Below are positions 16,783-24,992 of a stretch of DNA of 64,000 nucleotides, one piece after another. This DNA is from Pseudogemmobacter sp044142105. GTDB taxonomy: Bacteria > Pseudomonadota > Alphaproteobacteria > Rhodobacterales > Rhodobacteraceae. A program made the translations under genes and the position numbers. The stretch is taken from positions 1 through 64,000 of the forward strand of contig NZ_JBGTYM010000012.1 in assembly GCF_044142105.1 (NCBI RefSeq), written 5' to 3'. Each line of letters begins with the position of its first letter. Positions within the stretch are counted from its first letter, which is position 1. The notes beneath the pieces were generated by a model, which was given only the letters and a program-made list of their open reading frames with translations, was not told the origin of the DNA and ran no database searches.

Positions 16783-18036
16783 TCAAGTTGCGGGCGGCAG
16801 GATCAGGATGGCGCGGAAATCGTTCACATTGGTCAGGGTCGGTCCGGTGACAACCTGCGCGCCGATGCGACCGAAAAAGCCATGCGAGTCGTTTTCGGCC
16901 AGAGCCGCCTTGGCCTCATCCGTGTGGCCCTTGAGGGTGGCCGGGCCGATCAGCGCGCCCGCCACCTCGGCGGCGCCATCGACCCCGTCGGTGTCGCAGG
17001 CGATGGCGTGAATCTGGGGATGGCCGTTCAGAGCCAGGGCAAGCGCAAGGCAGAACTCGGCATTCGGCCCGCCCGAGCCGGCGCCGCGCCGGGTGACGGT
17101 CAACTCGCCGCCCGAAAGCAGCAGCCGGGGCGCGTCGCCGGGCCGCAGCGTCGCGGCGATTGCCATCGCCTGCGCGGCCTGATCGGCCGCGACCTCGCGC
17201 GCTTCGCCTTCCAGCCGGTCGCCCAGCACCGTAACCTCGCAGCCCGCCGCGCGGGCGCGCTGGGCGGCGGCATCAAGGCTTTGCGCCGGGGCCGCGACGA
17301 CGCGATTTTCGACACGCGACAGGCGCGGATCGCCGGGCGGGACGACGCCGGTCTTGCCCGCCAGCACGGCCTGAACCGATTGCGGCGCGGCAATCTGCCA
17401 GCGCTCCAGCACGGCGCGGGCCTCGGCGGCGGTGCTGGCATCGGGGACGGTGGGGCCAGAGCCGATCAGCGCCGGGTCATCGCCCGTCACATCCGAGATC
17501 ATCAGCGCCAGCATCCGCGCCGGATAGGCGGCGGCGGCAAGCTGGCCGCCCTTCACCCGGCTCAGATGCTTGCGCAACAGGTTCATCGCCGAAATCGGCG
17601 CGCCTGAGGCCAGAAGGGCGGCATTGACGGCCTGTTTCTCAGCCAGGGTGATCTGTCCCGCCGGTGCCACCAGCAGGGCGGACGCCCCGCCCGAGATCAG
17701 CGCGACGACCAGATCGTCCGATCCAAGACCTTGCAGCAGGTCCAGCATCCTTGCGGTGGCGGCCGCGCCTGCGGCATCGGGCACGGGATGGGCAGCCTCG
17801 ACGATCTCGATCCCCCGGCAGGGGCGGCCATAGCCGTAGCGGGTGATCACCAGCCCCTCACAGGGGCCCCAGGCGGCCTCAAGCGCTTCGGCCATGCGGG
17901 CGCTGGCCTTGCCCGCGCCGATGACCAGCACGCGGCCCGGGGGGCGCGGCGGCAGGTGCGAGGCGAGCATCCGCATCGGATCCGCCACTTCCACGGCAAG
18001 GTCGAACAGGCTGCGCAGGAAGGGGGCAGGTGTCAT
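16783..18036 (-). CDS. Glycerate 2-kinase (MOFRL family)
   Basis: A 417-aa protein with an N-terminal DUF4147-type domain (VIGAGKAS, VALISGGASALL, LRKHLSRVKGGQLA, MISDVTGDDPALIGSGPT) and a C-terminal MOFRL domain (LLSGGELTVT, GSGGPNAEFCLALALAL, ACDTDGVDG, TGPTLTNVNDFRAIL). The family (GckA/TtuD) phosphorylates glycerate to 2-phosphoglycerate in the serine cycle, tartrate or glyoxylate metabolism. Its start overlaps the stop of the zinc-ribbon gene as ATGA, so it may be read through from the XpaC/TelA run, perhaps without functional meaning. Confidence 0.9.
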   Translation of the reverse strand: MTPAPFLRSLFDLAVEVADPMRMLASHLPPRPPGRVLVIGAGKASARMAEALEAAWGPCEGLVITRYGYGRPCRGIEIVEAAHPVPDAAGAAATARMLDLLQGLGSDDLVVALISGGASALLVAPAGQITLAEKQAVNAALLASGAPISAMNLLRKHLSRVKGGQLAAAAYPARMLALMISDVTGDDPALIGSGPTVPDASTAAEARAVLERWQIAAPQSVQAVLAGKTGVVPPGDPRLSRVENRVVAAPAQSLDAAAQRARAAGCEVTVLGDRLEGEAREVAADQAAQAMAIAATLRPGDAPRLLLSGGELTVTRRGAGSGGPNAEFCLALALALNGHPQIHAIACDTDGVDGAAEVAGALIGPATLKGHTDEAKAALAENDSHGFFGRIGAQVVTGPTLTNVNDFRAILILPPAT

Positions 18037-19139
18037 CGTTTGCTATAGATCCAGGCTGCCACGCCTGCGACAATTGCCGCAGCCAGGACGGCAAAGGCGA
18101 TCTTCCAGGCCGACCAAGGCCTTTCGCCCTGCACCTTGCCGGTCTGACCGTTGACGAGGAAGCGGTAGCTTTTGCCGTTGTACTTATAGGCCGCCAGCCA
18201 GATCGGCAGCAGGATGTGCTTGAAGGTCTCGTCCGACCAGTCGGTGTCGATGGTATCGACCCGCTGCTCGTCGCCCCCGATATCCTGAAGCACGTCCTGA
18301 TGGATCACCCAGGACATCTCTTCCTGCGCCTGATCATGGGCGGGGGCCAGATCGACCGTATAGCCTTCGGCATCGAAACCGGCGAGGTAATCGGGCGCGT
18401 AGGGAACAAGGGCGGAGAGGCTCCAGGGCGCAAGGCCCTTGGCCATGCCTTGCGGCAGGCTGGCCGAACCGAGGATCAGCACATCGTCGAAATCGCGCGC
18501 CACCCGGCCCGAAGCGGGATACCAGCGCGTCTTGCGCACCCGTTCCTGGCGCTGCACCGAACGGCCGTTTTCCCGCACGGTGACGGTGCGTGTCTCGTAA
18601 TAATACTCGCCGCGCTGACCGCTATAGCGGCTGCGCGTCTCGGCATCGAAGGTCCAGTAGGGCGCATAGACGCCGTTCATCGCACGGCCCTTGCGGGCAT
18701 ATTCCATCAGCGTGTTGGGGGCGAACCACAGGCTGCCCATCCAGCCCACCATGGCCTCGCGCGCCTGCCTTTCGGTCAGCGCGAAGGGCACCAGCGCCTG
18801 CGGCTTGATCTGGCGATGCGCGCCGCTGTCAAGCACGACGGGCGAGGCACAGAAAGGGCATTCCGTGGCATGGGTGGCGCCCTGGAATTCGATCAGCGCG
18901 CCGCAGCCGGTACAGGTGGCGGTGCGGACCTCTTCCATCGCGCCGCGCGGCAGGTCGTCGCGCAAGGCGGCCAGAAGGTCATGCTCGGCCAGCGCCTCGG
19001 CCTGGCCGCGCGCATCGCGGGCCGGGATCTTCTGCACATGGCCGCAATGATCGCAGACCAACTCGGTCTGGCCCGGGGCGAAGCGAAGCTGCGCGCCGCA
19101 TTGCTCGCAGGGCCAGCGGAATTCCTGTTGTCCGGTCAT
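18033..19139 (-). CDS. Zinc-ribbon, C-terminally membrane-anchored protein
   Basis: A 368-aa protein with two N-terminal zinc ribbons: CEQC...CDHC (residues about 11-33) and CTGC...CPFC (about 76-96). A long beta-rich region follows with YAPYWTFDAETRSRY and YYYETRTVTVRENGR. The protein ends in one membrane helix (AFAVLAAAIVAGVAAWIY) with a basic tail. This architecture recurs beside SPFH proteins of the virion-core/YdjI type; homologs are sometimes mislabelled as helicases or PriA. It lies 20 bp after the SPFH gene and probably acts with it at the membrane. Confidence 0.78.
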   Translation of the reverse strand: MTGQQEFRWPCEQCGAQLRFAPGQTELVCDHCGHVQKIPARDARGQAEALAEHDLLAALRDDLPRGAMEEVRTATCTGCGALIEFQGATHATECPFCASPVVLDSGAHRQIKPQALVPFALTERQAREAMVGWMGSLWFAPNTLMEYARKGRAMNGVYAPYWTFDAETRSRYSGQRGEYYYETRTVTVRENGRSVQRQERVRKTRWYPASGRVARDFDDVLILGSASLPQGMAKGLAPWSLSALVPYAPDYLAGFDAEGYTVDLAPAHDQAQEEMSWVIHQDVLQDIGGDEQRVDTIDTDWSDETFKHILLPIWLAAYKYNGKSYRFLVNGQTGKVQGERPWSAWKIAFAVLAAAIVAGVAAWIYSKR

Positions 19140-19159
19140 GGTCGATCAGGCTTCGCGGA

Positions 19160-20251
19160 TCAGGGGGCGGGGGGTGGCGGCGGAACCTGCGCGAAAAGCC
19201 GGGCCAGTTCGGTATCGGCGGCGGGCTTCCAGCCCTCCATCCCGGCCGACCAGACCATGCTGGCGCGGCCCAGCGCGCCCGAGGCTACCATGCCGGACAG
19301 GTCGGCCTCGGAGAAGGGGCCCTTGGTCGCGCCGTTTTCGGCGACATGCCACTGCTTGCCCGCCGGCGGCGGGGGCGGCGGGGCAGAGGGATTGGCCGGG
19401 GCGGCACCCCAGGGGCCCATGTTCTGCGCCATACCCATGCCCATGCCGGCGGCCATGCCCGCGCCCATCATGCCGCCAGCCCCGGAGGCCGGATTGGCCA
19501 GCGCCTCGGCGGCGTTGAACTGCATGTATTTGTTCAGATCACCCGCCACGCCCATCGAGGTGCGCTTGTCGAGGACCTTTTCGACCTCTTCCGGCAGGCT
19601 GATGTTCTCGACATAGAATTCCGGGATCGACAACCCGTATTCCGCCACTTTGGGGGCGATGCGGGTGGCGATGATCTTGCCCAGATCCTCAAGATTCGCG
19701 GCCATGTCGAGGACGGGGATGCCCGAACCCGCCAGAACCTGGCTTGCCGCCTGCACGATCATGTTGCGGATCTGCATCGAGACTTCGTCGGTGGTGAATT
19801 CGCCATCGGTGCCGACGATCTCGGTCATGAACTTGCCGGGGTCGGTCACGCGCATGGAATATGTGCCGAAGGCGCGGATGCGGACCGGGCCGAATTCCGG
19901 GTCGCGCGCCATGATCGGGTTTTTCGTGCCCCATTTCTGGTCGTTGAAGCGCGTGGTCGAGACGAAATACACCTCGGACTTGAACGGCGACTGGAAGCCG
20001 TGGTCCCAGTGCTGCAGCGTGGTCATGATCGGCATGTTGTTGGTCTGCAATTCATAGAGCCCCGGACCGAACGTGTCGGCCAACTGCCCCTCATGGATGA
20101 AGACCGCCGCCTGGCCCTCGCGCACCGTCAGCTTGGCGCCCATCTTGATCGCCTGGTCGCGCCGGTCAAAGCGCCAGACCATCGTGTCGCGCGTGTCGTC
20201 GAGCCAGGAGATGACGTCGATGAACTCGCCCTTGAGGAAATCGAAGACCAT
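19160..20251 (-). CDS. SPFH-domain protein with C-terminal GYF_2 domain
   Basis: A 363-aa protein. Residues 30-230 form an SPFH/band-7 domain of the YdjI/virion-core group (FDRRDQAIKMGAKLTVREGQAAVF, FGPGLYELQTNNMPIM, ARDPEFGPVRIRAFGTYS). A Gly/Met-rich then Pro-rich linker follows (residues 255-300). A GYF_2-type module (QWHVAENGATKGPFSEADL to GMEGWKPA) and a Pro-rich end complete it. There is no N-terminal membrane helix, so membrane association would be peripheral. SPFH proteins oligomerise and scaffold membrane complexes; the GYF-like module probably binds a Pro-rich partner or its own tail. Confidence 0.85.
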   Translation of the reverse strand: MVFDFLKGEFIDVISWLDDTRDTMVWRFDRRDQAIKMGAKLTVREGQAAVFIHEGQLADTFGPGLYELQTNNMPIMTTLQHWDHGFQSPFKSEVYFVSTTRFNDQKWGTKNPIMARDPEFGPVRIRAFGTYSMRVTDPGKFMTEIVGTDGEFTTDEVSMQIRNMIVQAASQVLAGSGIPVLDMAANLEDLGKIIATRIAPKVAEYGLSIPEFYVENISLPEEVEKVLDKRTSMGVAGDLNKYMQFNAAEALANPASGAGGMMGAGMAAGMGMGMAQNMGPWGAAPANPSAPPPPPPAGKQWHVAENGATKGPFSEADLSGMVASGALGRASMVWSAGMEGWKPAADTELARLFAQVPPPPPAP

Positions 20252-20293
20252 GGCTTTGTCCTTCCAATTCGCAATCAGACCCGGGAATGCGGG

Positions 20294-21238
20294 TCAACTG
20301 TTCCCGCCGAACAGCCGGCGTGCAAGCGATTCCACGATGGGCCGGGCCTCGGCCAGCCGCATCCCCGGCCGCAAGGCCGGATCGTAGAGGATGCGCAGCA
20401 TCATCTCGTCCTGCTTGGTCAGCAGCGCGAATTCCTCGTCATCGTTGAAGATCGAGGGGCGCGCCTTGGGGCTGTCATTGGCCAGGCCCAGCCCCTGCGC
20501 GATTTCCTCATGGAAGCAGGATTGGCGCAGCAGGTCGGGATGCTCGGCGCGGACCACGGCGACGGCGCGGTTATAGGCGCCGGTATTGCCGGGCGAGAGC
20601 GCATAGACCATGCAATAGGTCGTCCGCGGCATCTGGGTGACATCCGATATGTCGCGCGACGACAGGCCCGGCATCGCTGCGGCAAGCTGTGGCGCCAAGG
20701 CCTCGCGTTCGTCTTCCGAAACGATGAAAATGGTGAAATTCACCTCGCTGTCCGCCAGGGCGATCGGATGGCCGGTCAGACGCGCCAGATGCGCCAGATA
20801 AGAGGCGATCCTTGCCCGGTCGGTGGCCTGCCGGTCGGGCGGCACCGAGGCGCCGAAGCGCAGGCCGACGCGAACCGGCACTTCCCACTTCCGCAGGATC
20901 GACGAGGTTTCGCCGCGCACGAAGCCACCGCCGGCACGAGAATATTCGTCATAAAGCGCCACGCGGAGGAAATTCTCGGCCAGGATGCGGTCGTCGAAGG
21001 GCGTGTCCGGCCCGCCGCCATCGGTGCGCATCAGCCCCTCGGCCAGAAGTGCGCGCTGCACCTCGGAAAAATAGGCCCGGGCGGCGGCGGATTTCGCCGT
21101 CACCGCCGCCGGAGGCGCCGCGACGGGCCGCGCCGCCGGGGCGGGGGACGTGGCGACCACGGTCGGATCTACGCAGCCCGACAGGGCCAGCGCAGTCAGC
21201 GCGGGGGCAAGAAGCAGGAAGCGAACGGGATGCGTCAA
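20294..21238 (-). CDS. DUF2927 lipoprotein
   Basis: A 314-aa protein with a lipoprotein signal (LTALALSGC; lipidated Cys at residue 22), an Ala/Pro linker and a DUF2927 domain (ILRKWEVPVRVGLRFGASVPP; VNFTIFIVSEDEREA; CMVYALSPGNTGAYNRAVAVV; CFHEEIAQGLGLANDSP; SIFNDDEEFALLTKQDEMMLRILYDP). The HEExxQGLGLxND segment resembles a metalloprotease-like helix, and the family is predicted to be protease-like, but no activity is proven to my knowledge. It would face the periplasm. It sits 42 bp before the SPFH gene and 22 bp after telA. Confidence 0.85.
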   Translation of the reverse strand: MTHPVRFLLLAPALTALALSGCVDPTVVATSPAPAARPVAAPPAAVTAKSAAARAYFSEVQRALLAEGLMRTDGGGPDTPFDDRILAENFLRVALYDEYSRAGGGFVRGETSSILRKWEVPVRVGLRFGASVPPDRQATDRARIASYLAHLARLTGHPIALADSEVNFTIFIVSEDEREALAPQLAAAMPGLSSRDISDVTQMPRTTYCMVYALSPGNTGAYNRAVAVVRAEHPDLLRQSCFHEEIAQGLGLANDSPKARPSIFNDDEEFALLTKQDEMMLRILYDPALRPGMRLAEARPIVESLARRLFGGNS

Positions 21239-21260
21239 GAAAAGTCTCGGTGCCGATGGG

Positions 21261-22448
21261 TCAGGTGGGATTTGCAGGCGGGGTCGGGGGCGCGGGGCGG
21301 CGCGCGCTGGCAGAAGCGAGGGTCTCGCGCAGTTCGACCTCCATCTTCGTCAACTCGATCTCGGCGGCGGCGCGCTTGGCCTTGCCCTCGTCGGCGATGC
21401 GCAGGCTGTCCTCGATGGTGGCGATCAGCGTCTCATTGGCCTTCTTGACCGTCTCAATGTCGAAGATGCCGCGTTCCATCTCTTCGCGCACCACACGGTT
21501 CGCTTCGTTCAGGTTCTTGGCATTGGCCTCAAGCAGTTCGTTGGTGAGATCCGAGGCCTCGCGCACTGCCTCGGCCGCCTCGCGCGAGCGCTGGATGGTC
21601 ACGGCCTGCGCCAGTTGGGTTTCCCACAGCGGCACGGTGTTGACGAGGGTCGAGTTGATCTTGGTGATCAGGCTCTTGTCGTTTTCCTGCACCAGCCGGA
21701 TCGACGGCAGCGACTGCATGGTCACCTGGCGCGTCAGCTTCAGGTCATGGACCCGGCGCTCCAAATCGTCGCGTGCGGCGCGCAGGTCGCGCATTTCCTG
21801 ACTTTTCAGGATTTTGTCGTTTTCCGCCGCCGCGGCGATCTCGGCCTCTTTGGCCGGGATGACCTTAGCATCCACTTCGGCGAGCTTCGCCTCGCCGGCG
21901 GCGATGTAGAGACCGAGTTCATTGTAGAAGGTCAGGGTCTTGGCATAAAGCAGATCGAGCGACTTCACGTCCTTCAGAAGCTTGGTCTCATGGCCCAGAA
22001 GGTCGTCGGTGATCTTGTCGATCTGGCCCTGCACATCCTCATATTGCGCCACGAATTCGGCAAAGGGCGCGGCCTTGCCCAGCAGCCGCTCCCACCAGCT
22101 GGCCTCGCGGCGCAGATCCAGTTCCTCGGCCGAAAAGCCGCGGATCGTGGTGACGATCTTGCGCAGGCTGTCGCCCGCCGGGCCGACATCCTTGTTCTTC
22201 ACATCCTGAAGCATTTCCTGGCTGATGACCTGCAATTCCGCCTGCGCACCCGAGCCGAAGGAAATGATCGACTGGGTGTTCGACAGATCCAGCTCGTCCA
22301 TCCGCTTGCGGATCGCGGCGGCCTGATCGGGGGTCGCGGCGTCCAGCGGCACGATCTCGCCCGTGGGTTCGGGCAGAAGGACGGCAGAGACTTTCTCGAC
22401 TTCGGCCAGCAGGGTTTCAGCGTCGTTGCGGGTGGCTTCACTGGTCAT
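21261..22448 (-). CDS. telA: TelA/YaaN-family toxic anion resistance protein
   Basis: A 395-aa, almost wholly helical and charged protein of the TelA (PF05816) family: SFGSGAQAELQVISQEML near residue 65, WWERLLGK near 122, and a long coiled-coil region ending in NETLIATIEDSLRIADEGKAKRAAAE. The family is named for plasmid tellurite resistance but has a broader link to envelope stress. In Bacillus subtilis its homolog yaaN lies next to xpaC, the same pairing as here. It is cytoplasmic; the mechanism is unknown. Confidence 0.92.
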   Translation of the reverse strand: MTSEATRNDAETLLAEVEKVSAVLLPEPTGEIVPLDAATPDQAAAIRKRMDELDLSNTQSIISFGSGAQAELQVISQEMLQDVKNKDVGPAGDSLRKIVTTIRGFSAEELDLRREASWWERLLGKAAPFAEFVAQYEDVQGQIDKITDDLLGHETKLLKDVKSLDLLYAKTLTFYNELGLYIAAGEAKLAEVDAKVIPAKEAEIAAAAENDKILKSQEMRDLRAARDDLERRVHDLKLTRQVTMQSLPSIRLVQENDKSLITKINSTLVNTVPLWETQLAQAVTIQRSREAAEAVREASDLTNELLEANAKNLNEANRVVREEMERGIFDIETVKKANETLIATIEDSLRIADEGKAKRAAAEIELTKMEVELRETLASASARRPAPPTPPANPT

Positions 22449-22508
22449 GGCCTGATCCTTCTGGATGGGGCGGCACTGCCGCTGTCTGACAGATGCGGCG
22501 CGGGGCCG

Positions 22509-23423
22509 CTAGCGGGTCTCGAACTTAAGCCGGTCGCGCAACACTGATATTTCGATGTCAAGATCGCTGTGGTCATTCTCCAGCAGCGCCTTGGAGCGGT
22601 CGGCGAAGGTGGTTTCAAGGTCGGTCAGCAAGGTCTCGTAATCCGTGCGGGCCTTGGGATCCTTGGTATTGGCCCAGAGATCGGCGAACTTGACCGTCGC
22701 GTCACGGGCGCCGGTCAGATAGACCGACAGATATTTGCGGGCGGCGGTCAGGTCGCCGGGGTCTTCCTCGACCCTGCGGAACAGGGCGCGGGCCGATTGG
22801 GCGAAGGCGTCGACGCGGGCTTCCAGCGTGGCATCGCCCGCGCGCAGGATCGCGTCTTTCATCTGGGCCAGGGTCTTTTCCGCCTCGGAAACCGCCCGGG
22901 CGACCCGCTCGGTCTGGAAGCGGTCGATGCCCTCCATCCCCTTGTCTTTCATCGGGTCGGCGCCGAAGGCCCCGAAATGCAGGCCGGCGCCGAGCAAGCC
23001 GTATAGCAGGGGCATCAGCGTGATTCCCTGGCCGATCACGCCACCCAGCGCCAAGGCCACGCCCGTCACCACCGCCCCGGCCGCGAGGCGCGGAAAGGCC
23101 GGTCGGCGGGCGACTTTGCGGGCCTCGAAGGCGGCGCGGGCGCGCATGCCTTCGCGGGCCAGCCAGGCGGCAAGGATCAGGGCGCCCCCGGCCAGCAGGC
23201 CAAGCATCATCGCCGAAGGGCCGTCACCGAAGGCGGGGAAGAGGAAGGCGAAGGAGAGAAGGAACAGAAGGTACGCCCGCCATTCGCCGGGCGCGCGGCC
23301 TTCCGGGCGGGCCACGGGCACGCTGTCCCAGTTCAGGCCGGGTTCGGGTGCGAGCTTTTCGGGCGCGACGCCTGCGCTGCCGCCCTGTCCGGGGCTGTAT
23401 TTTCCGCCGTAGCGTTTGGCCAT
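22509..23423 (-). CDS. xpaC: XpaC-family membrane protein
   Basis: A 304-aa protein with membrane segments near residues 50-90 and 110-145 and a helical cytoplasmic domain after them (MEGIDRFQTERVARAVSEAEKTLAQMKDAIL to the C terminus). It matches the XpaC family, named for 5-bromo-4-chloroindolyl phosphate hydrolysis but with no proven enzyme activity, and typically encoded beside TelA. The ATG at 23423 shares one base with the stop of the 27-codon frame upstream (TGATG), so translation is probably coupled; a GTG one codon earlier is possible. Confidence 0.82.
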   Translation of the reverse strand: MAKRYGGKYSPGQGGSAGVAPEKLAPEPGLNWDSVPVARPEGRAPGEWRAYLLFLLSFAFLFPAFGDGPSAMMLGLLAGGALILAAWLAREGMRARAAFEARKVARRPAFPRLAAGAVVTGVALALGGVIGQGITLMPLLYGLLGAGLHFGAFGADPMKDKGMEGIDRFQTERVARAVSEAEKTLAQMKDAILRAGDATLEARVDAFAQSARALFRRVEEDPGDLTAARKYLSVYLTGARDATVKFADLWANTKDPKARTDYETLLTDLETTFADRSKALLENDHSDLDIEISVLRDRLKFETR

Positions 23424-23506
23424 CACATGCCTCCCGATCCGGCGATGTAAAGGATCAGCGCCGCAAGAAGCGCCAGGGAGAGGGTGCGAAGGCCGGTCTC
23501 GGACAT
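23423..23506 (-). CDS. 27-residue single-helix membrane peptide upstream of xpaC
   Basis: A 28-codon frame reads MSETGLRTLSLALLAALILY then IAGSGGM and stops in a TGATG junction with xpaC. It is a short polar N terminus, one hydrophobic helix of about 15 residues (LSLALLAALILYIAG) and a Gly-rich end. Conserved direction and the base-sharing stop/start suggest a real translated peptide or a coupling leader. It would be a bitopic inner-membrane peptide that might assemble with XpaC. Confidence 0.6.
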   Translation of the reverse strand: MSETGLRTLSLALLAALILYIAGSGGM

Positions 23507-23687
23507 GCCGCTATTCTCGAACGGTTCAAGGTCTGGTCACGCGCGATTGTTCACGCCTCGGGCCGATCCTAGCGGATGGATTTTCCGCTTGCCAGCGAAG
23601 AGGCGGGGGCGGGCGGGGGAATGGGCGGGAATTCTCCCCTTGCGCGGTCCCGGGGCGCGCAGAGAGGCGTCCCGGTCTTTCCACTGC

Positions 23688-24902
23688 CTATTTCCGCCGC
23701 GGCCCGCCCGCTGGTGCATTGCGCGTGGGCGCATTGCGGGTCGCGGGCTTGCGGCTGGATGGTTTTCCCGGGGCAGGCGGTCTGGTCGCGGGTTTCTCGG
23801 CCGGCTTCGCCGGGGCCTTGGCATAGGGTTTTGTCGCAGGCTTGGCCGCGCCGGCAGCGACCGATCTTGCGGGACGGGCGGTGGTCTTGCGCGCGGGGGC
23901 TGCGTCCTCCTCGCCCGGCAGGCGGGGGCGGACAGCCTCTTTCCAGGCGGAAGAGAGCATGCGCACCCCGTCGCCCGGTTTCTGCGGCTTGGGCAAGGGT
24001 TTGCGCGGGGCAGGGGTCATCTCTACGGCGGGCTTGCCCGCGCCGCGCGGGCCGGGTTTCGCGCCAGGAGCGGCCGGGGACCGGACCGGAACCTTGTGCG
24101 ATGACCGTCTCGGTCGGGCGGGACCTGTGGTGTCATGCTCCTCGGGCGACAGACCCAACTGGTCGCGCAGGACCTTGGGGCGCACCTCCTCGACCTCGCC
24201 GGGCTGCAATTCGCCCAGGCGGAAGGGGCCATAGGAGGTGCGGATCAGCCGGTTCACGTAAAGCCCGATCGCGTTCATCGCGCGGCGGATTTCACGGTTT
24301 TTGCCTTCGCGCAGGCCCACGGTCAGCCAGGCATTCGCGCCCTGCACCCGGTCCAGCACAACATGCATCGGCTGGAATTTCTCGCCATCGACCACGATTC
24401 CCTTGCGTAGCGGATCCAGGTCGGGATCGACCGGATTGCCGTTCACCCGGACGCGATACTTGCGCAGCCAGCCGGTCGAGGGCAGTTCGAGGCGGCGCTT
24501 CAGTTCTCCATCATTGGTCAGCAGCAGAAGGCCCTCGGAATTGAGGTCGAGCCGACCCACCGACATGACGCGGGGCATATCCTCGGGCAGATGGTCGAAG
24601 ACCGTGTCGCGACCTTTCTCGTCGGAGGCAGAGGTCACCAGCCCCTCGGGCTTGTAATAAAGCCAGAGCCGCGCCGGTTCTTCCGCGGGCAGGGGCTGCC
24701 CAGAGACGGTGATGCGGTCCTTCGCCGTCACGTTCAGCGCCGGGCTGTCGATGCGCTTGCCGTTGACGGTGACCTCGCCCGCCTCGATCAGCCGCTCGGC
24801 CTCGCGCCGCGAGGCAATGCCGCGGCGAGACAGGACCTTGGCGATGCGTTCGCCTTCGGGCGTCGCGGCGGCTACCGCTTTGGGGGTTGATTTGTCGGCC
24901 AT
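23688..24902 (-). CDS. rluB: 23S rRNA pseudouridine synthase (RluB/RsuA family) with long basic tail
   Basis: A 404-aa protein from MADKSTPKAV at 24902 (GAAAGG site). It has an S4 domain (RIAKVLSRRGIASRREAERLI, residues 18-38), then the RsuA-type catalytic core with SVGRLDLNSEGLLLLTNDG carrying the catalytic Asp, and GLREGKNREIRRAMNAIG. RluB makes pseudouridine 2605 (E. coli numbering) in 23S rRNA; RluE/RluF-like activity is not excluded. Residues from about 265 to the end form a Pro/Ala/Lys/Arg-rich disordered tail, a common alphaproteobacterial extension that probably binds RNA. Confidence 0.88.
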   Translation of the reverse strand: MADKSTPKAVAAATPEGERIAKVLSRRGIASRREAERLIEAGEVTVNGKRIDSPALNVTAKDRITVSGQPLPAEEPARLWLYYKPEGLVTSASDEKGRDTVFDHLPEDMPRVMSVGRLDLNSEGLLLLTNDGELKRRLELPSTGWLRKYRVRVNGNPVDPDLDPLRKGIVVDGEKFQPMHVVLDRVQGANAWLTVGLREGKNREIRRAMNAIGLYVNRLIRTSYGPFRLGELQPGEVEEVRPKVLRDQLGLSPEEHDTTGPARPRRSSHKVPVRSPAAPGAKPGPRGAGKPAVEMTPAPRKPLPKPQKPGDGVRMLSSAWKEAVRPRLPGEEDAAPARKTTARPARSVAAGAAKPATKPYAKAPAKPAEKPATRPPAPGKPSSRKPATRNAPTRNAPAGGPRRK

Positions 24903-24938
24903 CCGGGGAAACCTTTCGCGGGCGGAGAACGCGCCCCG

Positions 24939-24990
24939 GGGGTTTTCCACCCCCGGACCCCCGGAGAGTATTTGAGCCAAGATGAAGGTG
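24939..24990. repeat. Dispersed C-rich intergenic repeat, copy 2
   Basis: The sequence GGGGTTTTCCACCCCCGGAC, then CCCCGGAGAGTATTTGAG and CAAGATGAAG, parallels copy 1 at 6131-6180. It fills the gap between the divergent rluB-like and tRNA deaminase genes. Its 3' end (GATGAAGGTG) also supplies the ribosome-binding site of the deaminase. Confidence 0.6.
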
Positions 24991-24992
24991 CA

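Noticed and set aside
19346..21448. A 700-codon plus-strand open frame
   Set aside because: It lies antisense to the SPFH and DUF2927 genes; its product is rich in Arg, His and Gly, as expected from reading high-GC genes backwards, and matches no family.
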